From Bacteroidota bacterium (GTDB taxonomy: Bacteria > Bacteroidota > Bacteroidia > Flavobacteriales > Flavobacteriaceae): a DNA stretch of 8,066 nt. Positions 1 to 5,746 of the stretch are shown one piece after another; position 1 is the stretch's first letter; each line of letters starts with the position of its first letter. A model generated the notes under the pieces. That model saw only the letters and a program-made list of their open reading frames with translations, ran no database searches and was not told the origin of the DNA. Location of the stretch: the NCBI GenBank assembly GCA_009936675.1, contig JAACDY010000145.1, forward strand, positions 1 to 8,066, given 5' to 3'. A program made the position numbers and the translations under genes.

Positions 1-69
1 GATCCCAATGAGGTTTTTGATACCCTCAACCGCGTTTTGGATGAGGTGGAAGAACCAGCCTGGGTTTAA
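1..69 (+). CDS. 3' end of an unidentified gene (C-terminal 22 residues)
   Basis: An open frame runs from the first base to a TAA at 67-69 and gives an acidic C-terminus ending in EEPAWV. Its start and body lie outside the window, and the tail alone is not enough for me to name a family. Its stop codon touches the stop codon of the opposing permease gene (TAA at 67-69, then the minus-strand TGA at 70-72), so the two genes converge with no spacer. That compact fit, and the coding-like composition of the tail, are the reasons to call it real. It could still be a chance open frame because only 22 codons are visible. Confidence 0.55.
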   Translation, partial: DPNEVFDTLNRVLDEVEEPAWV

Positions 70-1257
70 TCATCGTTTTACCCCACGACTTGCCCAAGCC
101 GAAGCCACGCTTCCCAAAATCAGCAGGGTTGCCATCACCAAGAGTAAATTTTCTAATTCCCATTTTACTGGGTAGGGCAGACTCGTACCCGGAACATAAA
201 TTAAGGGAATCCATTGTTGAATCAAGATCACAAACGAGGACAACATCAGTCCAATCCCTCCTCCAAAGCAGATGATCAACATACCTAACAAGAAAAAGGT
301 CTGACGTAGGTGTTTTTGTGTAATTCCCATGGCTTTGAGAATATTCATCTGAGGCTTTTTATCCAAAATCATCATCACCAAAGCACCCACCACATTAAAA
401 AGAGCAATGATCAGGACCAAAGTAAAAATAAGGTAGATGGCCAGGTGTTCTGTATTGAGCATTTTATAAAGAGCCGTATTGAGTTGGGCGCGGTCTTTGA
501 TTTCCACCGAGTTTCCCATGATTTCTTGAATGGTATTTTTTAAATCTTTGGAACGGGCTTCCGTGCTGGCTTTTATTTCTATGGAGGAGAAAACATTTTG
601 GGGATATTGCAATAGATTTCGGGCAAAATCCAAAGTGCTGAAAACATATTTTTGATCGATGTCCTCACTGATTTGATATAAACCAATGGTAATGGCTTGT
701 TCGGTATAAAAGGGATTTTGTCTCAGCGAACTTTTCAGGTTTTTTCGAGGTATGCTGATGTTGAGAAAAGATCCATAGTCATATACTCCCAAGTCCATTC
801 CAGCACCTATTCCATAGCCTGCGACAATGGCGTTGGATTCCGGCAGCAACCACTCCCCAACCGCCACCAAAGAATCTGCGGGAATAACCTTTAGGTAATC
901 TGGGCCAACACCTTTGAGATAAGCCACTTGAGTTTTTTCTTTAAAGGAGAGGAAAACCTTTTCCTCCAAAATGGGGCTGAAGGCTTTTATACCTTCTGCT
1001 TTTTCCAATTGTTGGATTTGGTTGCTGTCAATGATGATGGTCTTTCCATGACTGGGCACTACCCGAAAGTCGGGATCAAAGACATTTGAAAAAGACAGTC
1101 CAAAATCTTTTAATCCCGAAAAGGCACTCAATACAATCATCAGTGCTGCAGTAGCCACCACAATGACCAGCAGTGCAATGGCGTTGATTCTGTTGATTAC
1201 GGTCTGTCCGCTTTTGGAGAAAAAATAACGCCAAGCGAGTTTGAAAACAACCGCCAT
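70..1257 (-). CDS. FtsX-like ABC transporter permease, LolC/LolE type
   Basis: This 395-residue inner-membrane permease has the LolC/E-MacB layout: a first transmembrane helix at about residues 21-45, a large periplasmic domain at about 50-265, then three C-terminal helices at about 272-297, 318-347 and 369-388. The segment after the second helix (DKKPQMNILKAMGITQKHL, about 299-317) is the cytoplasmic coupling-helix region that contacts the ATPase in this family. Family members extract outer-membrane lipoproteins for LolA, or move other cargo, using a separate ATP-binding subunit. No ATPase gene is visible here, so the partner must be encoded elsewhere. The gene follows rbfA with a 3-bp gap and is very likely co-transcribed with it. 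The ATG at 1255-1257 is the natural start. Cargo specificity cannot be read from the sequence; lipoprotein release is the family-based guess. Confidence 0.9.
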   Translation of the reverse strand: MAVVFKLAWRYFFSKSGQTVINRINAIALLVIVVATAALMIVLSAFSGLKDFGLSFSNVFDPDFRVVPSHGKTIIIDSNQIQQLEKAEGIKAFSPILEEKVFLSFKEKTQVAYLKGVGPDYLKVIPADSLVAVGEWLLPESNAIVAGYGIGAGMDLGVYDYGSFLNISIPRKNLKSSLRQNPFYTEQAITIGLYQISEDIDQKYVFSTLDFARNLLQYPQNVFSSIEIKASTEARSKDLKNTIQEIMGNSVEIKDRAQLNTALYKMLNTEHLAIYLIFTLVLIIALFNVVGALVMMILDKKPQMNILKAMGITQKHLRQTFFLLGMLIICFGGGIGLMLSSFVILIQQWIPLIYVPGTSLPYPVKWELENLLLVMATLLILGSVASAWASRGVKR

Positions 1258-1260
1258 GTT

Positions 1261-1662
1261 TTACTTTTTTTGTCTTTTAGGGAGCCCCTTTGCTTTGTCA
1301 ATGGGGTTGTCGGGTTGATTCAGGGCCTTTTCAATGCCGTCAACATAATCGAGAGAGTCATCGATATAAAACGAAAATTCGGGCATGCGACGCAGTTGGT
1401 TTTTCATTCTTTGAGACATGTCGTGCCGAATTTGAAAACTGTTTTCTTGAATGCCTTTCAAGTAGGTATCAGCCTTGTCTTGAGGAAAAATACTCAGATA
1501 CACTTTGGCCAGAGATAAATCGACGGTTACATGAACCTTGGTAATGGAAAGTACAAGGTTGGAAGCTCCTTGATTTCGGATGGCTTCTTGAAGCATGGCG
1601 GCCAGTTCCTGCTGGATTGCGGTGGCCACTTTTTTTTGTCTTGGCGTTTCTTCCATTCCCAT
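1261..1662 (-). CDS. rbfA: Ribosome-binding factor A (RbfA)
   Basis: This is a 133-residue single KH-fold protein that binds the 30S subunit and assists late 16S rRNA maturation and cold-shock ribosome assembly. Family signs are the N-terminal RQKKVATAIQQELA helix, the central NLVLSITKVHVTVDLSLAKVYLSIF strand region (split here by me: NLVLSITKVHVTVDL, then SLAKVYLSIF) and the C-terminal RRMPEFSFYIDDSLDY motif. Length is normal for RbfA. I start it at the ATG at 1660-1662; the ATG two codons later (1654-1656, giving MEETPRQKK) is equally plausible, whereas an in-frame TTG further upstream overlaps the promoter motif and is unlikely. It leads a two-gene unit with the downstream permease and is divergent from the CAP-domain gene. 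A TACTTTTG -7 element lies 6 nt before the ATG, so the transcript may be leaderless. Confidence 0.95.
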   Translation of the reverse strand: MGMEETPRQKKVATAIQQELAAMLQEAIRNQGASNLVLSITKVHVTVDLSLAKVYLSIFPQDKADTYLKGIQENSFQIRHDMSQRMKNQLRRMPEFSFYIDDSLDYVDGIEKALNQPDNPIDKAKGLPKRQKK

Positions 1663-1668
1663 ATTCAA

Positions 1669-1676
1669 CAAAAGTA
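1669..1676 (-). promoter_or_regulatory. Putative Bacteroidota -7 promoter element for rbfA
   Basis: The minus strand reads TACTTTTG, an exact match to TAnnTTTG, the -7 consensus of the Bacteroidota primary sigma factor. Only 6 nt separate it from the ATG at 1662, which would put the transcription start at or next to the start codon. I find no convincing -33 TTG at the usual 19-21 bp spacing. The motif occurs by chance in AT-rich DNA, so its position is the main support. Confidence 0.45.
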
Positions 1677-1698
1677 GGCATTCCTAATTGATAATTAT

Positions 1699-1706
1699 TA
1701 TTTTTG
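1699..1706 (+). promoter_or_regulatory. Putative Bacteroidota -7 promoter element for the CAP-domain gene
   Basis: TATTTTTG is an exact TAnnTTTG match ending 5 nt before the ATG at 1712. It mirrors the rbfA element on the other strand, and the two elements are 22 bp apart. No clear -33 TTG is seen at the expected spacing. If the motif is used, translation begins at or within a few bases of the mRNA 5' end. Confidence 0.42.
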
Positions 1707-1711
1707 AGACC

Positions 1712-2239
1712 ATGAGAAAGAACAGTACAAATCTATTTTTGACGATACTATCAGCTGTTTTTAGCCTAACGTCTTGTTTTGCTCAGGGTGACATAAATCT
1801 GATGCGACAGTTAGTTTTTGAAAAAACCAATGCCCTTCGCACAGAAAGAGGCCTGTCAAAACTGTTGGTTTTGGACTCTTTGATGGAATTGGCCCAGTTG
1901 CACAGTGAGAATATGGTCAAACACGACTTTTATGCCCACACAGATCATTTGGGGAGAAATCCGGTAGACCGGGCGGAACAATTCAAGTTAAAGGCATGGG
2001 TAAGAAAGGGAAATCGTTTTACAGGTATAGCTGAAAACATCGCCCAAACCCCTTGGTTTGAAAATGTTAGAGGTTGCGGAGACACAAGAACCGAAGAAGA
2101 TCTGGCCCAGTGCATGGTTACAGGTTGGAAAAACAGCCCACCCCATTACAAAAACATTATGGGGGATTACACCCACCTAGGAGTTGGTCTGTATTTTGAT
2201 GAAAAGGGCATGGGTTTTGGCACCCAAAACTTCCGCTAA
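1712..2239 (+). CDS. Exported CAP-domain (SCP/PR-1-like) protein
   Basis: The 175-residue protein starts with a signal peptide (MRKNSTNLFLTILSAVFSLTSC). LTSC at residues 19-22 fits a lipobox with C22 as the lipidated cysteine, but signal peptidase I cleavage after CFA (24) is also possible. The rest is a short bacterial CAP domain: HSENM (H64), FYAHTD (H76), GIAENI (E108) and GWKNSPPHYKNIM (H145) supply the cavity His/Glu set, and YTHLGVGL is the usual C-terminal strand. Biochemical roles of bacterial CAP proteins are mostly unknown; extracytoplasmic ligand binding or hydrolysis has been proposed. C122 and C134 flank a family-variable loop and could form a disulfide. I use the ATG at 1712, because an in-frame TTG 24 nt upstream would add hydrophobic residues before the signal peptide and overlap the promoter motif. 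It converges on the next gene with 1 bp between stops. Confidence 0.88.
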   Translation: MRKNSTNLFLTILSAVFSLTSCFAQGDINLMRQLVFEKTNALRTERGLSKLLVLDSLMELAQLHSENMVKHDFYAHTDHLGRNPVDRAEQFKLKAWVRKGNRFTGIAENIAQTPWFENVRGCGDTRTEEDLAQCMVTGWKNSPPHYKNIMGDYTHLGVGLYFDEKGMGFGTQNFR

Positions 2240-2240
2240 A

Positions 2241-2642
2241 CTACCACTCGACGCGCTCCCATTTGAACTCTGAACTTAGGCGGTAGGCTCCCAAGAATTT
2301 TTTCTTCCACTGATCCGGTGGGATGAGTGAAAGGTAGTCTTCCTTTTCCCCTTCGTAGAGAAAATAAGTTTCTCCCACCAAGGGCTCGAATTTAAATTTG
2401 GCAGTATAGACTTTTTGAGTATCACTGGCGGTTTTTACAAAATCTTTGATTTTATCTTTGAGTTCCTCCAGTTCCGTTTGGAATTGTTTGGAGACCTTTT
2501 CCACGCCCTTTTGTTTAAAGGCATCTACATTGGGAATTTTGATGACAGGTCCACTCGTTTGAGAAGCATAGGGGAGCAATCGGGCAACGTATTCTTCCTG
2601 TTCCTCATCCCAAACAACGCTGTCTGGCTTTTTCTTTTTCAA
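2241..2642 (-). CDS. DUF2452-family protein of unknown function
   Basis: The 133-residue cytoplasmic protein has no signal peptide or membrane segment. I recognise the DUF2452 pattern, shared with eukaryotic C1orf50-like proteins: KKPDSVVWDEE near the N-terminus, LLPYASQTSGPVIKIPN (22-38), an amphipathic helix (about 45-72), then KVYTAKFKFEPLVGETYFLYE (here KVYTAKFKFEP, 77-87, and LVGETYFLYE, 88-97), LSLIPPDQW (104-112) and a final FLGAYRLSSEFKWERVEW. No biochemical role is established. The start is uncertain: there is no suitable ATG. A TTG at 2675 gives 11 more residues, but a TATCTTTG promoter-like element at 2657-2664 lies between it and the TTG at 2642, and homologues as I recall them begin close to MKKKKPD. 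I therefore prefer TTG 2642. It is downstream of, and in the same direction as, the two small membrane genes. Confidence 0.8.
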   Translation of the reverse strand: MKKKKPDSVVWDEEQEEYVARLLPYASQTSGPVIKIPNVDAFKQKGVEKVSKQFQTELEELKDKIKDFVKTASDTQKVYTAKFKFEPLVGETYFLYEGEKEDYLSLIPPDQWKKKFLGAYRLSSEFKWERVEW

Positions 2643-2656
2643 CTCAATTCTTTTTG

Positions 2657-2664
2657 CAAAGATA
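2657..2664 (-). promoter_or_regulatory. Putative -7 promoter element for the DUF2452 gene
   Basis: The minus strand reads TATCTTTG, an exact TAnnTTTG match located 14 nt before the preferred TTG start at 2642. If used, transcription begins around 2650, after the alternative TTG at 2675, which decides the start in favour of 2642. No good -33 TTG is visible at 19-21 bp. Confidence 0.4.
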
Positions 2665-2706
2665 GGGAGTTTCAAAACCTTTGGTATTTTTTTGGAATAA
2701 AGAAGC

Positions 2707-2799
2707 TTATTTTTTCATGTCCTTCACCGCCTTATATACCAAAAAGACTAAGAAAACGATAGCCGAATAGACAATAATATTTCGAAGAAAGTAGCTCAT
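2707..2799 (-). CDS. 30-residue single-pass membrane miniprotein
   Basis: An ATG at 2797-2799 opens a 30-codon frame ending in TAA at 2707-2709. The peptide has a short polar start (MSYFLRN), one hydrophobic helix (about residues 8-22, IIVYSAIVFLVFLVY) and a lysine-rich tail (KAVKDMKK), predicting one transmembrane segment with a basic end. The ATG overlaps the TGA of the preceding gene in an ATGA arrangement, the classic sign of translational coupling, and this is the main evidence that it is a real gene. I recognise no family. It may act with, or be a subunit of, the membrane protein encoded just before it. At this length chance cannot be excluded. Confidence 0.6.
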   Translation of the reverse strand: MSYFLRNIIVYSAIVFLVFLVYKAVKDMKK

Positions 2800-3155
2800 T
2801 TCATTTTTTTGGAAAACCATATTCGCGTCACAATCACCTCTTGATCCGTCACCTTCTTCAAGAACTCTGAAATATAATCCAATTCATACCCCTTTTGCTC
2901 ATAGATGGATGAAATGGCTACAATTGAGCCCGCATTATATACTTTTTGTGTGGGTTGTGGCCTACCGATGTCCTCATAAACAACGATGCTGTTGTTTTCG
3001 ACATTGATTTCGTGACTGTTGATGGTCAGGATCAATCGATCGAGTTCATTTTTTTTGCTAATTAATTGACTCTCGTGAATGAAGTACCCACATGTCAGTG
3101 TAATGATATAAAAAAGGCTTACAATAAAGATTGATCCTTTGTCAGTGATATTCAT
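2796..3155 (-). CDS. Hypothetical single-pass membrane protein (119 aa)
   Basis: From the ATG at 3153-3155 the protein has a short N-terminus (MNITDKGS), one transmembrane helix at about residues 9-25 (IFIVSLFYIITLTCGYF), a helical polar stretch (SKKNELDRLILTINSH, 33-48) and a soluble C-terminal part with alternating strand-like segments (NNSIVVYED, AGSIVAISSIY, DQEVIVTRIWFSKK). I recognise no family, so I assign no function. An in-frame TTG at 3206 would add 17 residues, but the ATG sits directly before the hydrophobic helix in a usual arrangement. Its stop overlaps the start of the 30-residue miniprotein by 4 bp, so the two are almost certainly made together. It is divergent from the AraC-family gene across a gap of about 255 bp. 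Confidence 0.75.
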   Translation of the reverse strand: MNITDKGSIFIVSLFYIITLTCGYFIHESQLISKKNELDRLILTINSHEINVENNSIVVYEDIGRPQPTQKVYNAGSIVAISSIYEQKGYELDYISEFLKKVTDQEVIVTRIWFSKKMK

Positions 3156-3278
3156 TTTAGGAATATGTTTCAGTAAATATAAAGATTTAGAAATATTATA
3201 GTGCAATACGACCCATTGCTCGACATCAAAACAGCAGCTAAAATGTCTTTTCAGAATGATTTTTATAAAAAACCAACA

Positions 3279-3301
3279 AAAAGGCTTAAAAACGACCTTT
3301 T
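3279..3301. repeat. Short inverted repeat AAAAGG...CCTTTT
   Basis: Two 6-bp arms, 3279-3284 and 3296-3301, are separated by 11 nt. The stem is AT-rich and weak, and no gene ends nearby, so a terminator is unlikely. It could be part of a regulator site or could be chance. Confidence 0.3.
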
Positions 3302-3322
3302 CAAGTAGAATTATTTTTACTC

Positions 3323-3370
3323 TTGTTAAAAATTAACCACGCTGATCGCTCTTTGAGTGAATGTTGTTAA
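3323..3370 (+). repeat. Direct repeat TTGTTAA, with a GTTAA palindrome at the first copy
   Basis: TTGTTAA occurs at 3323-3329 and again at 3364-3370, 41 bp apart start to start, which is close to four helical turns. The first copy continues into the palindrome GTTAA-AAA-TTAAC, and the second overlaps the putative -7 element at 3368-3375. AraC-family proteins often bind paired direct repeats, so autoregulation is conceivable. A 7-bp AT-rich repeat is weak evidence on its own. Confidence 0.3.
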
Positions 3371-3375
3371 TTTTG
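3368..3375 (+). promoter_or_regulatory. Putative -7 promoter element for the AraC-family gene
   Basis: TAATTTTG matches TAnnTTTG exactly, 35 nt before the TTG start at 3411, and predicts a leader of roughly 30 nt without a Shine-Dalgarno sequence. A CTTTG at 3351-3355 is too close to be a standard -33 element, so the promoter may be weak or need an activator. Confidence 0.45.
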
Positions 3376-3410
3376 TACAGTAATACACATAAATTTAAAA
3401 TAATATTCAA

Positions 3411-4286
3411 TTGCACAAACCAGATTTTGAAACCATTTCACCTGACACAGGCCACTCCTACAAATATGCATATTTTGATAGGTTGTCCCCCAACACCAAT
3501 AAGGTAAAGTGGCATTATCACCCTGAGGTAGAGTTGGTTTATATCAACACAGGAGTAGGTAAGAGACAGGTGGGAACCCATTTGTCCAACTATCAAGATG
3601 GAGATTTGATATTGATAGGTTCTTATCTTCCTCATACAGGTTTTACCAAAGGATTGGAGGAGAATCAAAAAGAGATTGTCATACAATTTAAGCCCGATAT
3701 TTTTGAAACGGCCTTTCAGAATTTGGAGGAGTTAAAACAAATCAATCAGTTATTGGAGTTGTCCAAAAAAGGAATTGTATTCGAAGGGCCGATCAAAGAA
3801 GACATTGGAATGAGAATGGAGGGGCTTCAATACGAAACACAGATCGATGCTTTTTTGACTTTTGTCAAGATACTTCACGATCTGGCAAAAGAGAAAAATA
3901 AAAAAATTCTCAACGCTGAGGGCTATGCCTTCATCAGCAGTCCGACAGAGAACAAAAGACTCAAGACGATTTTCAACTACATCAGAGATCACTTTATGGA
4001 ATCGATTGCTCTAGAAGATATCTCTGCTCGCGTTTTTATGACGCCACAGTCCTTTTGTCGATTTTTTAAAAAAAGTACTCAAAAGACCTTTACGAACTTT
4101 CTCAATGAGTACCGTATCAACCATGCCACCAAACTGCTTTCCGAAACAGATGTTGACATTAAAACCATCTGTTATGAAAGTGGATTCAATAACCTATCTA
4201 ATTTTTTTAGAAACTTTAAAAAAATCACCCAATTGACTCCCAATGCTTATCGGGATGAAATTTTGGGAAGTACCAAAAACGAATAG
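3411..4286 (+). CDS. AraC-family transcriptional regulator with N-terminal cupin domain
   Basis: The 291-residue protein has an N-terminal AraC-type cupin ligand domain (about 15-100; WHYHPEVEL at 34-42 and LPHTGF at 73-78 carry the usual His/Glu positions) and a C-terminal double helix-turn-helix (about 185-283). The first HTH is ALEDISARVFMTPQSFCRFFK; the second is DIKTICYESGFNNLSNFF, followed by TPNAYR, the family signature. Such proteins in Bacteroidota often respond to sugars or small molecules, but the ligand here is unknown. There is no in-frame ATG before residue 134, and a stop lies upstream at 3396-3398, so the TTG at 3411 is the best start (it gives MHKPDFETIS, a normal family N-terminus). 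It converges on the sulfatase gene with a 5-bp gap; control of the sulfatase is possible but not shown. Confidence 0.92.
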   Translation: MHKPDFETISPDTGHSYKYAYFDRLSPNTNKVKWHYHPEVELVYINTGVGKRQVGTHLSNYQDGDLILIGSYLPHTGFTKGLEENQKEIVIQFKPDIFETAFQNLEELKQINQLLELSKKGIVFEGPIKEDIGMRMEGLQYETQIDAFLTFVKILHDLAKEKNKKILNAEGYAFISSPTENKRLKTIFNYIRDHFMESIALEDISARVFMTPQSFCRFFKKSTQKTFTNFLNEYRINHATKLLSETDVDIKTICYESGFNNLSNFFRNFKKITQLTPNAYRDEILGSTKNE

Positions 4287-4291
4287 AAAGG

Positions 4292-5731
4292 CTAGTTTTT
4301 CTCGTAATCGAAAGAAAAAATTTCGGAGGTTAGGTGAGCTTCACTGATAATACTATCGATTTTTTTTACGATTTCGGGATACTGCTCTGCAAGGTTATTT
4401 TCTTCGCCAATATCGTCAGTGAGTCGGTACAATTCAATAGGAGCATCAGCATTTTTTGCCATGTTCAATCGTATGCCTTTCCATTGATCCATGAGGACGG
4501 CTTGGCGGCCCCCTCTTTCCAAAAATTCCCAATAGAGGTAGGGATGGGTTTTCTGTTCTTTGCCCACAAGGGTTGGTAAAAAAGAGATTCCGTCAATTCC
4601 AGGAAACTCTTTTTCAAGTCCAGCGATTTCAATTGCTGTGGGGAAAAAATCCCAAAAAGCAGAGGGGTGATTGCTAGTAGATCCAGGCTGAATTTTCGAA
4701 GGCCAATAGGCCATCATGGGAACGCGAATCCCTCCCTCATAGAGATCCCTTTTATAACCTTTTAAAGGCCCATTGCTGTCAAAATAATCCGGATCTGCAC
4801 CTCCTTCTTTGTGAGGACCATTGTCGGAGGTAAAGATGATCAGAGTGTTTTCGGCAATCCCTAATTCATCTACCTTATCCAAAATTTCACCTACTTGATC
4901 ATCCAATATATTTACCATGGCGGCAAAGGCAGCGTGACTTTCTTTTTGTGAATTATAGCCTCCAACACTATAGCTACTTTTTTTTCCTTTGTGTTCTTTT
5001 TCTGGCAAAAATTGACCTCGATATTTTGCCATATATTCTTCGGGAGCGACCAACTCGGCATGGGGAATGACCGAAGGGTAAAACATAAAAAATGGAGCGT
5101 CCTTATTTTCTTCCAAAAAGGATAATGCTTTTTGATGAATGAGTTCTGGAGCATAAGTTTGGGCAGTGGCACCATCGTTTCCTTCCAAACTTTCTTTTAT
5201 TTGATTGTCCCAAAGATGGGTGGGGTAATAGTTGTGTGCTACCCGTTGACAGTTATAGCCATAGAATTGATCAAACCCTTGGAAATTGGGGTCACCCTCC
5301 GAGCCAGGATAGCCCAAGCCCCACTTTCCGAAAGCTGCCGTACGGTAGCCAGCTTCCTTCAACACTTCCGCGATGGTTAGTTCCTCTTTTGCCAAGGGAT
5401 ATTGTCCTTCCTTTTCAAGGGTAAACCCTCTCTCAGAGTTACCCCTGATAAAAGTATGGCCTGTGTGCTGGCCGGTCATCAGTGCTGATCTAGAAGGAGC
5501 ACAAACCGTTGAGCCAGAATAGTGCTGTAAAAACTGCATCCCTCCTTTGGCCAATCGATCCAGGTTGGGAGTTTCGAAAAGAGTTTGGCCATATACGCCT
5601 ATGTCACCATAACCCAAGTCATCAGCCAAAATATAGATGATATTGGGGGGGCTGCTCTTTTCTGTTTTCGGACGAGTATTTTTACAAGCCGAAAATAATA
5701 TTAAACCAAAAAGAAAGATTAGATTTTTCAT
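4292..5731 (-). CDS. Lipoprotein sulfatase (arylsulfatase-like, formylglycine type S1)
   Basis: The 479-residue enzyme hydrolyses sulfate esters in the cell envelope. CAPSR at 77-81 is the C-x-P-S-R maturation motif in which C77 becomes the catalytic formylglycine. Other active-site residues are D37-D38 (ILADDLGYGD) and D303-N304 (FTSDNGPH) for calcium, R81, K136 (FGKWGLG), H224 (PHAE) and K324 (GPLKGYK). Length and order fit a complete S1 sulfatase, resembling the arylsulfatase A / GalNAc-6-sulfatase-like subfamilies; the substrate is not decidable. The N-terminus is a lipoprotein signal (LILFSAC, C16). The residues after C16 are basic (KNTRPK), not the acidic surface-export signal of Bacteroidota, so a periplasm-facing location is more likely. 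It starts 15 bp after the second YeeE/YedE gene and is probably the last gene of that operon. No maturase or glycoside hydrolase gene is adjacent. Confidence 0.93.
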   Translation of the reverse strand: MKNLIFLFGLILFSACKNTRPKTEKSSPPNIIYILADDLGYGDIGVYGQTLFETPNLDRLAKGGMQFLQHYSGSTVCAPSRSALMTGQHTGHTFIRGNSERGFTLEKEGQYPLAKEELTIAEVLKEAGYRTAAFGKWGLGYPGSEGDPNFQGFDQFYGYNCQRVAHNYYPTHLWDNQIKESLEGNDGATAQTYAPELIHQKALSFLEENKDAPFFMFYPSVIPHAELVAPEEYMAKYRGQFLPEKEHKGKKSSYSVGGYNSQKESHAAFAAMVNILDDQVGEILDKVDELGIAENTLIIFTSDNGPHKEGGADPDYFDSNGPLKGYKRDLYEGGIRVPMMAYWPSKIQPGSTSNHPSAFWDFFPTAIEIAGLEKEFPGIDGISFLPTLVGKEQKTHPYLYWEFLERGGRQAVLMDQWKGIRLNMAKNADAPIELYRLTDDIGEENNLAEQYPEIVKKIDSIISEAHLTSEIFSFDYEKN

Positions 5732-5746
5732 ATTTTAAATGCTTTT

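Larger units (their letters stand above)
3156..3410. promoter_or_regulatory. Divergent intergenic region between the membrane gene and the AraC-family gene
   Basis: This very AT-rich gap of about 255 bp contains no convincing gene. It holds a -7 element for the AraC-family gene (3368-3375), an inverted repeat AAAAGG/CCTTTT (3279-3284 and 3296-3301, 11-nt loop), an imperfect dyad at about 3305-3322, a perfect short palindrome GTTAA-AAA-TTAAC (3325-3337) and two copies of TTGTTAA (3323-3329 and 3364-3370). On the minus strand TATATTTA is a near-match to a -7 element upstream of the membrane gene. Regulatory use of any of these is inference. Confidence 0.5.

Noticed and set aside
55..95. Hairpin at the first convergent junction (GGGT...ACCC)
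   Set aside because: Only four consecutive pairs can form, with mismatches beyond them, and no T-run follows.
1270..1544. Plus-strand open frames opposite rbfA
   Set aside because: They lie wholly inside a confidently identified gene, lack family motifs, and arise from its codon pattern.
3257..3337. 26-codon plus-strand frame (MIFIKNQQ...) in the AraC upstream region
   Set aside because: It is short, AT-rich and lysine-heavy, with no coupling to a neighbour or promoter; probably chance.
4295..4325. Bidirectional terminator from TTTTTCTCG and CGAAAGAAAAA near the AraC/sulfatase junction
   Set aside because: The arms are imperfect and almost entirely A-T pairs, and the bases encode the sulfatase C-terminus; stability would be too low to call.
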